Shown here: positions 54,500 through 63,189 of the stretch, in pieces
Position numbering within the stretch: position 1 is the stretch's first letter
Layout: each line of letters opens with the position of its first letter
NCBI GenBank assembly: GCA_002731275.1
Contig: PCBK01000133.1
Location: 1-64,000, forward strand
Length of the DNA: 64,000 nt
Reading direction: 5' to 3'
DNA from: Deltaproteobacteria bacterium
GTDB taxonomy: Bacteria > Myxococcota_C > UBA6777
Made by a program: the position numbers and the translations under genes
Notes under the pieces: generated by a model
The model's input: only the letters and a program-made list of their open reading frames with translations
Told to the model about the DNA's origin: nothing
Databases searched by the model: none

Positions 54500-54534
54500 A
54501 CGTTTTCTTTTACACGCGGAGCAGCTGGGCGCAA

Positions 54535-54558
54535 TTTAATGAATGATCATTCAGTAAA
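54535..54558. promoter_or_regulatory. 24-bp palindromic operator candidate upstream of gltB
   Basis: TTTA-n-TGAATGATCATTCA-n-TAAA: the central 14 bp are perfectly palindromic and the flanks add four more pairs with one mismatch pair between. It is typical in size and shape of a TetR/AcrR or similar dimeric regulator site. It is centred about 80 bp upstream of the predicted gltB transcription start. Confidence 0.55.
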
Positions 54559-54723
54559 TACACAGAGAAGTGACGTGGATTCAGTAGGGGAATGCTGTGG
54601 TGGAGCTGTCGATCAAGAAAGGGTGGAGTTGGCCAGAGCGTGTTGAGGGGGTTTTCTACAGCGCTGTGGTTTTTGTGATGTGTGGGACAGGATGTGTTGG
54701 AAAAGACTTGGAGAGAGGGTTGA

Positions 54724-55479
54724 TTAGCGGAGCGTGAAGGGGAGCACGAGTTTCTGCATCAAGAATTGACCTACACGTGTGCCGATGAGTTTGCCAAAGA
54801 CACCTGGGACAGCTTGGTCAGCCCACTTGGAGAAGTCAAATGAGTCCGTGTGTTTGATGATCTTGCCGTCTTTAAATTCGAACTTTGAATCGATCGAGTT
54901 GTGGATGGGATTGCCTTTGATCAGCTCATAGTCGGCGTCCCAGTGTCCTGTGACGCTGCCATCAGCCTGGACTTTGACCTGACTGGATTCGATTTTCAGG
55001 CCCTTGTTGCTTGTGATTAACTTCCACATGCTCTTGAGTTTGTCGCCCTTGAGATTGGGGTAGGCGGGATCGGAGAAGGTCGCGTCAGGATGGTACAAAG
55101 ACAGGATCGTGTCGAGATCCTTTTCCTCCATCGCCTTGTAAAACTTCTTGATCACCTGTTCTTTTTGCTGTGCTTCGGTCAACTTGGGAGTGGACACCTG
55201 CTTGATGGGCGCTGATTGTGCCATAGGAGCCGCTTGTGTCGCCGCGTTGATGTCTGTTGTCCCCATGCCTTCTTGGATCTGAAGGGACAGGATGTTGGTC
55301 CTTTTGGATGTAGGGACCTGAGCGGATTGTGCGAAGTTCCCAACGTGTGGATCGTTTGAGGGTGTACCTGTTTGGTAGGTGTTGCCGTCTGTTTGGGTTT
55401 TGGGGGTCTCTTGGATGGGCGCTTGTTGTTGAAGGGACGTGGTGTCGATGGATTGGGCGGCACGTTGTGAAATCTTCAT
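54724..55479 (-). CDS. NTF2/SnoaL-like protein with low-complexity N terminus
   Basis: 251 aa from ATG 55479, with GGAG 6 nt upstream. Residues about 1-115 are Gln/Thr/Ser-rich and disordered. Residues 118-235 fit the SnoaL/NTF2-like fold (KEQVIKKFYKAMEEKDLDTILSLYHPDATFSDPAYPNLKGDKLKSMW...), a common ligand-binding or scaffold fold. No catalytic claim can be made. No signal peptide. Confidence 0.7.
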   Translation of the reverse strand: MKISQRAAQSIDTTSLQQQAPIQETPKTQTDGNTYQTGTPSNDPHVGNFAQSAQVPTSKRTNILSLQIQEGMGTTDINAATQAAPMAQSAPIKQVSTPKLTEAQQKEQVIKKFYKAMEEKDLDTILSLYHPDATFSDPAYPNLKGDKLKSMWKLITSNKGLKIESSQVKVQADGSVTGHWDADYELIKGNPIHNSIDSKFEFKDGKIIKHTDSFDFSKWADQAVPGVFGKLIGTRVGQFLMQKLVLPFTLR

Positions 55480-55684
55480 GTGAATCTCCAATGGTCTCTA
55501 TACATGGCGATGATATGTTCGAGGTGGTCTTTTTGTGGACCGGACGAAGGCTTTTTTCTTGGAATAGCCTTTTATCGCGATTATTTGATTTTGACAAAGC
55601 GTATGATATAGAGGGGATTCTGGTTTGGCAAGAGGATTATTTTGCGAAGACATGCACAATATTGCTTTTTAGGAGTGATGGGAG

Positions 55685-56503
55685 ATGGATCAGGTCCGGG
55701 AATATGTGTTTGGTACCCCAACGGTCGATGACAAGCAGATGGACGTGTGGGTATCTTTTGTGGGTCACTACATCTCGACGGATTACAACGCGGCGTTGCG
55801 GACGAGAGAAGACTCGCTCATTGCGTATTGTTGTCGTGGTGGGGGGGTGTTGGGGATGGGGGCGCGGGAGCATGCTTTTTACGAGGGTGATATCTTGCTT
55901 CAACCTGCGCATATTCCGCACACATGTCGTTGTGATACGGAGACGGGATGGGAGGTTTGGTGGATCATCTTTGGTGGACAATATGCACATAAATTGCTCG
56001 GTTTGTCTTCGTTGCATCCGATGTCGCCGATCATGCGTGTTGGGCAGCACGAGCGGTTGTTGTCTTGTTTTCAGGAGGTCTTTTCCTCGCTCAAGGAGAA
56101 GGGAATCCACTCTCAGCTCGACGCGAGTCGGATGCTGTTGGTGTTGTTGATGGAGCTGCAAAAGCTGCACAGGAAGGCACACGCTGATGATCTGCAGTTA
56201 CTCGAACACATCACTTACAAGACGGAGAGTTTGGACCAGATGGTCGCGGAGTCAGGGTATTCAAAGCATCATTTTATTCGTGTGTTTAAGAAGGCGACGG
56301 GGATGACACCGTGGTCGTATGTGCTTCATTTGAAGGTGGACAAGGCGAAGGAGTTGTTGTTGGAGAAGCAATACAGTGTCAAGCAGATCGCGTGTGAGGT
56401 GGGGATGCAGAACCCATTGTATTTTTCGCGATTGTTTCGCAAGTTGACAGGAGTCTCTCCGCGACAATTTCGCAAGGATGGAAAGGGGATCGCTGACTTC
56501 TAG
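55685..56503 (+). CDS. AraC-family regulator
   Basis: 272 aa, AGGAG 9 nt before ATG. N-terminal cupin-like sensing domain (about 20-160; GDILLQPAHIPHTC), C-terminal double helix-turn-helix (about 180-268; VAESGYSKHHFIRVFKKATGMTPWSYVLHLKVDKAK and VGMQNPLYFSRLFRKLTGVSPRQFRK). It may regulate the downstream yaiI-like gene, the divergent NTF2-like gene, or a distant target. Confidence 0.9.
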   Translation: MDQVREYVFGTPTVDDKQMDVWVSFVGHYISTDYNAALRTREDSLIAYCCRGGGVLGMGAREHAFYEGDILLQPAHIPHTCRCDTETGWEVWWIIFGGQYAHKLLGLSSLHPMSPIMRVGQHERLLSCFQEVFSSLKEKGIHSQLDASRMLLVLLMELQKLHRKAHADDLQLLEHITYKTESLDQMVAESGYSKHHFIRVFKKATGMTPWSYVLHLKVDKAKELLLEKQYSVKQIACEVGMQNPLYFSRLFRKLTGVSPRQFRKDGKGIADF

Positions 56504-56528
56504 GGTGTCTCTTTGGTGTTGCTTGTGA

Positions 56529-56557
56529 TTGACAGTCTTGTCAAAGCCCAATATCTT
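56529..56557 (+). promoter_or_regulatory. Candidate sigma-70 promoter with embedded palindrome
   Basis: TTGACA (56529-56534), 17 bases, TATCTT (56552-56557); the -35 is half of the inverted repeat TTGACA-GTCT-TGTCAA. It lies 53 bases before the TTG start of the YaiI/YqxD gene. Confidence 0.5.
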
Positions 56558-56609
56558 GCCCTGTGGAGGACTTTTGTGTTGTTGAACTTTGTTTTCAAAG
56601 GAGTCTATT

Positions 56610-57059
56610 TTGATTTGGGTTGATGCAGATGCCTGTCCGAAGGCGGTCAAAGAAGTGTTGTTCCGGGCCTCAGAGCGTCGCAAGCTACATATTTGTTTGG
56701 TGGCGAATCGTTCGATGTACATCCCTCGTTCAAGCTATGTGTCTTTGCAGGTGGTGCCGAAGGGATTTGATGTCGCGGATGAGAAGATCATCGAGCAGGT
56801 TGAGAAGAATGATTTGATCATCACAGCAGATATCCCCTTCGCGGCGGAGGCGATAGAGCGTGGTGCGTGGATCCTGACGCCTCGTGGGGAGCAATACACC
56901 GAAGACGATATTCGTGAGCGTCTGTCGATGCGTAATTTCTTCGAGGAGATGCGCAACAATGGGGAGATGACAGGGGGACCACCACCATTCGGGAAGGCTG
57001 ACAAGCAGCGCTTCGCCAATGGACTCGATCGTATCCTCGCGCAGTTGAAAAACGCTTAA
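56610..57059 (+). CDS. YaiI/YqxD (DUF188) family protein
   Basis: 149 aa. The TTG start at 56610 has AAGGAG 6 nt upstream and gives the family's usual opening, IWVDADACPKAVKEVL. Conserved features include VANRSMYIP, ITADIPFAA and LTPRGEQYTEDDI. The family is conserved but poorly characterised, with a PIN-like nuclease resemblance suggested for it. It is probably a cytoplasmic protein. Confidence 0.9.
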   Translation: MIWVDADACPKAVKEVLFRASERRKLHICLVANRSMYIPRSSYVSLQVVPKGFDVADEKIIEQVEKNDLIITADIPFAAEAIERGAWILTPRGEQYTEDDIRERLSMRNFFEEMRNNGEMTGGPPPFGKADKQRFANGLDRILAQLKNA

Positions 57060-57084
57060 TTTATCAATTTGTTTTTAAAGTCTG

Positions 57085-57290
57085 GCTACCGCGCTTCGCT
57101 TGCCCAGCTGCCGCGCTTCGCTTGCCCGGTTGCTATCGGGGACCGACGGCGGTCCCCAAGCGCGCTAGCGCTTGCTTTCCCCTCCATTGGCTGCCGCGCT
57201 TCGCTTGCCAGGCTGCAATGAATCAGCGCTCACCACGGTGAGCGCTGATACAATATGAGGACGAGGGAGAGGTTCAGGTGGGAGAGGCTG
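57085..57290. repeat. GC-rich repeat and hairpin cluster
   Basis: The 243-bp gap contains three or four copies of the phrase GCTGCCGCGCTTCGCTTGCC and three hairpins: GGGGACCG-ACGG-CGGTCCCC (near 57138), AAGCGC-GCTA-GCGCTT (near 57158) and ATCAGCGCTCACC-AC-GGTGAGCGCTGAT (near 57223-57250). Genes converge on it. No T-tracts follow, so ordinary intrinsic termination is not evident. Confidence 0.6.
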
Positions 57291-57302
57291 GAGAGAGGGG
57301 AG

Positions 57303-59675
57303 TTACTTGCATTTTTTTGAGAGGGCTGGTGTTTCTATTCCTGCGGAGATGCGTTGGTACTTCAGATTTTGCTTTGTGAGCTTGAACTTGTTGTCTCGCT
57401 CTGGACAAAACTTGGGGTGGCCGCCTTGTAGTATGCTAGAGCAGTAATGATAGCCAGGCATAATTGAAGTTCTGTAGGTTTCGGATGGGAAGTGTATGAT
57501 TTTTTTCCACTCTTCGACGGTGACAAGTTTGTTGCTGCTCGTTGGATCGAGTACCCTTTTGCCTTTGTCTGTATTCAAAAGCAAGGCTACATGATTGCAC
57601 CATTCGTACTTTTTGCCTTTGTGCGTTATCCAAATTCGTTTTTTGGGACATCCTGGTTTCCCTCGTTTTGGAAGTGCCCATATTTTTTGGCTGTATATGC
57701 CTTGTTGATTGGCCAATCCCCACATTGCATGGGCTCGAATAGGGCTACCATCATCCACATGGAGTTTTTCGATTGGAAAGCATTCATGAATGGAGAGGAG
57801 CCGAAACAATCTGTTGGCTCTTTCCAGTGACACTATTTCTTCTGGAGCAACTACTTTTACTGGAGGGAGGAATGATGGAGTGGACTTGGATAAGAGTTTT
57901 CGGAGCGTTTTGTAAATGGATTCGTTTGTGCTTGGATTCTGGCCGGCTTTTTTGCCAGGCTTGCACATCTTTTCCACAATGTTCAAAGGTGAGAGCCCGT
58001 ACTTGCTCTTTATGTTGGGATTTGCTCCCTTCGCCAAGAGATGTCGGGTCACTGGAATGCAACATTTATCTGCTGCTATAGCCAACATTGTGTGTCCGTC
58101 AATCGTCTTGTTTACATCGAGTCCACGTTTGAGATAGCATTTTACGATCTCTGTTTCACATTGACTCACTGCGCGGAATACCTCTTCTTTGCTGGGATTT
58201 GCTTTGCATTCTAGAACCCTTCGAGTCCTTTTATCGAGAAGCATCGAGCGGAGTTTTGTGTAGATAGCGTCATCTGTAGCTGGATTGTTGCGAGGATTGC
58301 ACTTCCTTTCCACAATGTTCAAGGGCGAGAGCTTGTACTTGTTCATTGTGTTGGGATTTGCTTTCTTATCCAAAAGAAGTCGGGTGACTGGAATGCAACA
58401 TTTATCTACTGCAGCAGCCAACATTGTGTGTTCCTCTTCGTCAATCACCTTGTTCACGTCGATGTTGTGACGGCTGAGAAAGCATTTTACGAGTTCTGTT
58501 TCACAGTAACTTATTGCTCGAAAGATAGATGTATCTTTGAGTGGTTGTTCAAGGCACTGTCTTGGAATACAGTTTCCTCTTTCGCACACCTGATCAAGAT
58601 CACACTTTTTTTCACATCCACCGCAATGTGCTATGTTGGTTGTCAGGTTGTAGCAATCCCCATCACAACAGGATTGACCTGATGCGCAAGCTCTACCGCA
58701 TGTACCACAGTTCTTTTTGTCACTTTTCAAGTTTACACAGCGAACACCGCACCTTGTAAAGCCTTGTTGACAAGTGGGAGGTTGGTCGATTGTTGGTTGT
58801 CTATCTGGAAATCTCTCCGAATGATTTGGCTGAATCACAATGTGAGAGTTTGGCGGGGTAAAGTGCCAAACTGCAATCGCAGTGAGGCCAATAACGAACA
58901 GCAAAGCCAGAACAAACCAGAATATGTAAGTTTTTGAATGAGTTTTGTTTTCTGGGAGGTTTGGAGTCGGGAAAATGTCGACTTCGTTGGTTGTCGTCTT
59001 TGGGGGATTTACGCTTGCTGCAAAATGTTCGGCTTCTTGTTTGATATCTTCTGTGGGAGCTTGTGTTGTTTGTTGGTCTATGCGCTTTCTGATTTGCTCT
59101 CCAATTTGATTGAATGTCTCGTTTTCGGGGAGATATTCTGTTCGGGGTTGAAGATTCTTCAGAAGAGTGAGGAGTGGTGTCGAACCATCCGCAAGCTTTT
59201 GCGTCCTGTTTAGGAAGTGGAGTACGAGCAACAAATGATTGGAGGGAACAGATGAACTTGGAAACAGTTGGGAAAAACCTGCTCCAAAATGGATGAATAG
59301 GAAGTCTGTATCCTCAGCTCCCAAAGTGTTGATGATGGTTGTGTGGAGTTTGTGGAGATCTTCTTGCGTCAGAATGGAATCATTTGGATCGTTTGGTGGT
59401 TGGTTTGCGTTCAGTAACTTATCAAGCGTGTCACAGTTGTTGTTTTGTGCCTGATCGAGGATGTACTTGGCCTCATTCAAAACGATGAGTAAAGCATCTG
59501 GCGATGTTCGGCGGTTGAGTGCATACAAGATGCCTGATAGGTCACTTGAGGGACTTGATGTTCTTGGAAGAGAGCCTCTTACCCCTGGATCTAGAGGTGC
59601 TACAAGATTTTGGATTTCGATCTGGCCGAGGCATGTTTCCGATAACAATTGGTTGATTTGTTCGTTTGATAGCAA
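57303..59675 (-). CDS. EAD-like/Cys-rich/ankyrin/protein-glutaminase-like membrane protein
   Basis: 790 aa, TTG start with AAGGAG 8 nt upstream. Residues about 1-75 and 120-185 are helical modules resembling effector-associated domains (LNRTQKLADGSTPLLTLLKN). One TM helix lies near 250-270. A Cys-rich part (CGVRCVN...CGTCGRACASG...CGGCEKKC) is followed by two ankyrin-like repeats that are close duplicates (ETELVKCFL...; ETEIVKCYL...). The C-terminal 150 residues fit the protein-glutaminase fold: DDGSPIRAH, EWCNHVALLL and RVLDPTSS, aligning with the Cys/His/Asp triad, but the nucleophilic Cys is Ser. Predicted effector-type protein. Confidence 0.7.
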   Translation of the reverse strand: MLSNEQINQLLSETCLGQIEIQNLVAPLDPGVRGSLPRTSSPSSDLSGILYALNRRTSPDALLIVLNEAKYILDQAQNNNCDTLDKLLNANQPPNDPNDSILTQEDLHKLHTTIINTLGAEDTDFLFIHFGAGFSQLFPSSSVPSNHLLLVLHFLNRTQKLADGSTPLLTLLKNLQPRTEYLPENETFNQIGEQIRKRIDQQTTQAPTEDIKQEAEHFAASVNPPKTTTNEVDIFPTPNLPENKTHSKTYIFWFVLALLFVIGLTAIAVWHFTPPNSHIVIQPNHSERFPDRQPTIDQPPTCQQGFTRCGVRCVNLKSDKKNCGTCGRACASGQSCCDGDCYNLTTNIAHCGGCEKKCDLDQVCERGNCIPRQCLEQPLKDTSIFRAISYCETELVKCFLSRHNIDVNKVIDEEEHTMLAAAVDKCCIPVTRLLLDKKANPNTMNKYKLSPLNIVERKCNPRNNPATDDAIYTKLRSMLLDKRTRRVLECKANPSKEEVFRAVSQCETEIVKCYLKRGLDVNKTIDGHTMLAIAADKCCIPVTRHLLAKGANPNIKSKYGLSPLNIVEKMCKPGKKAGQNPSTNESIYKTLRKLLSKSTPSFLPPVKVVAPEEIVSLERANRLFRLLSIHECFPIEKLHVDDGSPIRAHAMWGLANQQGIYSQKIWALPKRGKPGCPKKRIWITHKGKKYEWCNHVALLLNTDKGKRVLDPTSSNKLVTVEEWKKIIHFPSETYRTSIMPGYHYCSSILQGGHPKFCPERDNKFKLTKQNLKYQRISAGIETPALSKKCK

Positions 59676-59952
59676 CTACTCGACTCCTTGCTTCAAAAAT
59701 GAAATCTCTCAAACGAATTGTTTTTGACCTTCCTAAGTTGATGTCATTTAAACCTACTCTATCTCTCCAACTTTTTCAAAGTGGACTTCTTGTGTATGTT
59801 TTGAAACCCGCAAAAGGGGTTGTGTTGGAGAAGGGGCGATATGGATGTCGCTCCCTGCGAATGTTCACCTGTTGCCTTTGTATGTGAATTGGGGTTTTGA
59901 GATCTTTGGATGCATTGGGAGATGGACTTTCTTGTTGTGTTGGGGGAAGTTG

Positions 59953-62100
59953 TCAGATGAAAATGATCTCGGAGGGATCTTGTAGAGCCAGTGTTGCGGA
60001 CTCTGTCTGGATCTTCATGGGATCGTGTTCCGAGAGCTCACCAAAAGAAAGTCCTGTCTTCTGCTCGATCCATGCGATCGATTGTTGGTACGTTTTATGC
60101 GCTCCAAATACAAACTCTTCCTCTTGCAGATAATCCTCTTGTGACATCGAATATCCCGTTGCGGTCAATTTCCCCGTCTCATCGTGCTGAAAAACAATGA
60201 TCTTCCAGAACAATACAGGGATCTGGATGTCGTATCGAAATGGATCGTCTTCTTGAAATACCGGACCCGTGAATACGGAGATGTTCATGTCGTCTTCGCG
60301 CGCATGATCCAATGCGTAATCTTCGAGCCGCAGCCAAATACCCGCATTGAATGGTTGCATTTGAGGGACTGCGTTTGTCACGTGCATAGAGTCGTCATTT
60401 CCCCTCTTGGCTGCTGCATCCGAACCCCATACCGGATCTTCACGCCTTGTCATATGACCCCGGCTGAACTTTGGTGGGTTACCATAACACTCCTTGCGGA
60501 TTTGGTATTCTCTCGGTATACGAGGATCATATCTCCAACCTGTGCGCTTCTTTTTCTTCGACTTACTGCCGCTGATGTTGACCGCGCTGTAAAAACACAT
60601 CCTTCTGTGTTTGTTCATGACCACCGAAAAATGCTGATAGTCCAAAACAGAGAGTCCCTCCTCTCCATCGAAGTCAAACGTCAAGATGTCCTCTTCGTGT
60701 TTGGTAAATGCTGGAAGAGGGACGTTAAACGTATCACCAAGAAAGTCAGCCTTGTAACCTTGGCGGACACCTCGGCGAGATTTGTATTCATCGGCCTTTG
60801 AACCCTCGCTAAACACCGATGCCTTTTCATCTTTTTCGGGGAACGATGGGAGCCCACCTTGTATTGGGGGTTCATTTGGAGCTGTTGATGATGGGGGAGT
60901 CGTTGAGGGAGCTGTCGCAGGGGTTGGGGATGGTGGGGTGGGTTGAGGGGCCAACGCCGTTTGTGTATCTCCAACCTGAATGGTGACATTGATAGGGATT
61001 GTTAGTGTGATCGCGTTTGATTCAGGATGAGCTGTTGTCGTAAATGGCGTTTCCGTTGGCTTCTCTACCATGATTCTTTCTCCTGGAGAGTGGATGGTTG
61101 CTCCCTGGCTGATTTGGTGGAGTCGCTCGCTGATCAGCGTCGACGGAACCGCATAGTTGGCCTTCAGAAATCGACCCGCAAAGTGTATACCAACCGCTTG
61201 CCCTGTTTCCAAGTCGAGCACAACCGAGCCTGAATTGCCCCCAAGTGTCGACGCATCATGTTCGAAGTATGTTGGTGTTACATTCATCACCATACCCGGT
61301 GCCAACCGTTTCTTGTTGTAGATGTTCCCAAAGAGCTTCTCCATCAACTCCTGATCTGGTAGCCTCAAATCTCTCGCGGGGTAGCCGATAATCGCAATAT
61401 TTTTCTTTTGTTTGGGACCTTGTTGTGAAAGTGAAATGGGTTCACGCTCACAAGGTTTGACCTGCAAAAATGCGAGATCTGGACCTTTCTTCCCTTCGAT
61501 GTGGAGGATCCTTACCAAGTCAAAATGAGCTTCTCTGGGATTTTCGAACTCTTCTAGAAAATCGATACGTGCTTTGACGGCCCCGCCTCTGAAACCCCTA
61601 CCAAAAGAAAAGGCTCCATTTCTCTCCACCGCGAATGCGCTTGCGACATGTCGGTTGGTCACAATGATATCTGGTGTGACCAACCAGCCCGTCCCTGCCC
61701 AATCTCTTCGATGGCCCTGAAGTTCAATACGTCCAACCGCAGGAATTGCCTTCTTGAGATACTTGGAAGCTTCTTGTAAACGAGTCTTCCAAGTTGCGCT
61801 CTCTGGATCTTGGAACTTTAACTCTGCTTCGTCGCGATAGACCCTGAGTACAGGACGTCCTGTCCTATATACTATCGTCTCAAGATCCAAGCCTACAGGG
61901 AGGTATGGAGTGCCTTCTGGAATGGGAGTCAACACTTCTGGTGTTGGCTGGAGACTTCGCGTAGGAGTGAGGATTTCCAGGACGGGCTTATTTTGTCCGG
62001 TATAGACGTCTAGCTCTTTTTTGAGCTCTTCACCAAGTTCTTGATCTCTCTCTTGTACCCGACTCAACGCTTCTTTGAAGGGGGTATTCCCTGTACTCAT
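59953..62100 (-). CDS. Trypsin-like protease fused to DNA/RNA non-specific endonuclease
   Basis: 715 aa; ATG 62100 follows AAGGAGG by 6 nt. After a coiled-coil-like N terminus, residues about 110-340 are a trypsin-like domain: GTGWLVTPDIIVTNRHVA (His), GPDLAFLQV (Asp) and TLGGNSGSVV (Ser). A Pro/Thr-rich linker (about 380-430) leads to a non-specific nuclease domain (about 465-690) with SRGHMTRRED (DRGH-like catalytic His) and NAVPQMQPFNAGIWLRLED. There is no signal peptide. Both catalytic sets appear intact. In prokaryotic conflict systems, such proteases and nucleases act as effectors; that role is inference. Confidence 0.85.
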   Translation of the reverse strand: MSTGNTPFKEALSRVQERDQELGEELKKELDVYTGQNKPVLEILTPTRSLQPTPEVLTPIPEGTPYLPVGLDLETIVYRTGRPVLRVYRDEAELKFQDPESATWKTRLQEASKYLKKAIPAVGRIELQGHRRDWAGTGWLVTPDIIVTNRHVASAFAVERNGAFSFGRGFRGGAVKARIDFLEEFENPREAHFDLVRILHIEGKKGPDLAFLQVKPCEREPISLSQQGPKQKKNIAIIGYPARDLRLPDQELMEKLFGNIYNKKRLAPGMVMNVTPTYFEHDASTLGGNSGSVVLDLETGQAVGIHFAGRFLKANYAVPSTLISERLHQISQGATIHSPGERIMVEKPTETPFTTTAHPESNAITLTIPINVTIQVGDTQTALAPQPTPPSPTPATAPSTTPPSSTAPNEPPIQGGLPSFPEKDEKASVFSEGSKADEYKSRRGVRQGYKADFLGDTFNVPLPAFTKHEEDILTFDFDGEEGLSVLDYQHFSVVMNKHRRMCFYSAVNISGSKSKKKKRTGWRYDPRIPREYQIRKECYGNPPKFSRGHMTRREDPVWGSDAAAKRGNDDSMHVTNAVPQMQPFNAGIWLRLEDYALDHAREDDMNISVFTGPVFQEDDPFRYDIQIPVLFWKIIVFQHDETGKLTATGYSMSQEDYLQEEEFVFGAHKTYQQSIAWIEQKTGLSFGELSEHDPMKIQTESATLALQDPSEIIFI

Positions 62101-62118
62101 CAGCAACCTCCTTGATCA

Positions 62119-62146
62119 GGTTGTTGGAGCGTACGCTCCAACAACC
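62119..62146. repeat. Perfect 28-bp palindrome
   Basis: Arms GGTTGTTGGAGC/GCTCCAACAACC around GTAC, itself palindromic. It lies in the 84-bp gap between the helical-protein gene and the protease-nuclease gene and ends 6 bases before the AAGGAGG of the latter. As RNA it would form a strong hairpin next to the ribosome site; as DNA it could be a dimer operator. Confidence 0.7.
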
Positions 62147-62184
62147 CACGGCTTTAGGGAAGAACACGTTTCGATGTTTAGAGT

Positions 62185-62946
62185 TTAGCTTTGGAAGAAG
62201 CCTTCTTCTTCGGTCGCTTCTGCTTTTTTGTTGGGTTTTCGCTCGGAGAGTCCGAGACTGATCCTGTAATCTTTGCGATCACGAAAGACTGTTTTGGCGA
62301 CGCTGGACCAATCTTCAAACCACAATTCGAGGTCGAAGAGTGCTTTGATATAATCATCTTTCTCTTGTTTTGTTGGGAGAAAGTTTTGTAATTCAGGGAC
62401 ATCTTTCAAGATCCTGAGATGGTTTTCAAGACCCGCGAGAATGTCGTCTGTGATGATAGAACGTTCATTCAATAACTTCATCGCGGCTTTGTCTTGCTCG
62501 CGGGTTTTGCTGCGGCTTTTGTCTGTCCCATCGCGGAGAGCCTTGTAGCGTTCGACATAAAGGGAGACACTCTTGATCGCATCATCTCCTCGTGCGGCTT
62601 TCAAGTCACCACCAAACATGTATTTGTGCTGACTTGGGAAGCGGATAGCCAAAGCAGCGTGTGTGAGAGCAAAGTTGGGTTCATCCCAATTGTCGACAAA
62701 CACAAGGGATTGGGCGTAATCTGGGTTGGTGGAAGGGATCTCTTCGGGGATTTGTAGAGTTGTGACTCTATTAAGAATGGATTGTCCTTCGTTATGGATT
62801 GCTTTGCTGTATCCAAACTCTTGCAAGCGCATGAAGATGACCGGGCGACGGGCAATTGCTTGCAAGAAAGTAAACATTCTTCCTGGGTAACGAAGAGCTT
62901 TGCTACGTGACATTGTGCGATCTTTGTAAGTCAGTTCGTTTGACAT
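62185..62946 (-). CDS. Helical hypothetical protein, likely partner of the protease-nuclease
   Basis: 253 aa from ATG 62946, with GGGGA about 8 nt upstream. All-helical without signal peptide or TM. The segment VDNWDEPNFALTHAALAIRFPSQHKYMFGGDL and the later LELWFEDWSSVAKTVFRDRKDYRISLGLSERK remind me of a helical hypothetical family common in Myxococcota, but I cannot name it. It is 84 bp upstream of the protease-nuclease gene and probably co-transcribed. Confidence 0.65.
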   Translation of the reverse strand: MSNELTYKDRTMSRSKALRYPGRMFTFLQAIARRPVIFMRLQEFGYSKAIHNEGQSILNRVTTLQIPEEIPSTNPDYAQSLVFVDNWDEPNFALTHAALAIRFPSQHKYMFGGDLKAARGDDAIKSVSLYVERYKALRDGTDKSRSKTREQDKAAMKLLNERSIITDDILAGLENHLRILKDVPELQNFLPTKQEKDDYIKALFDLELWFEDWSSVAKTVFRDRKDYRISLGLSERKPNKKAEATEEEGFFQS

Positions 62947-63189
62947 GGGTGTGTCCCCTGTTTTTGTGCGGCTAAGCACTCTATCCTTCGGTTTTATGAC
63001 AAGGACGAGATGTTTTGCAGCGGTTTTTGTGTATTTGTGCACCAAGACAACCACACAAGATTGCAGAAGTCAAGGGCATATTTGATGTCGATTTTATTTT
63101 GGAAGACTCCAATGTTTCGAGAATATGTGTTTTTGCCTTGTGCGGCGTACAAGGAAGCTAGAGAGGCCTTCCGCGAAGCCATACTTACA

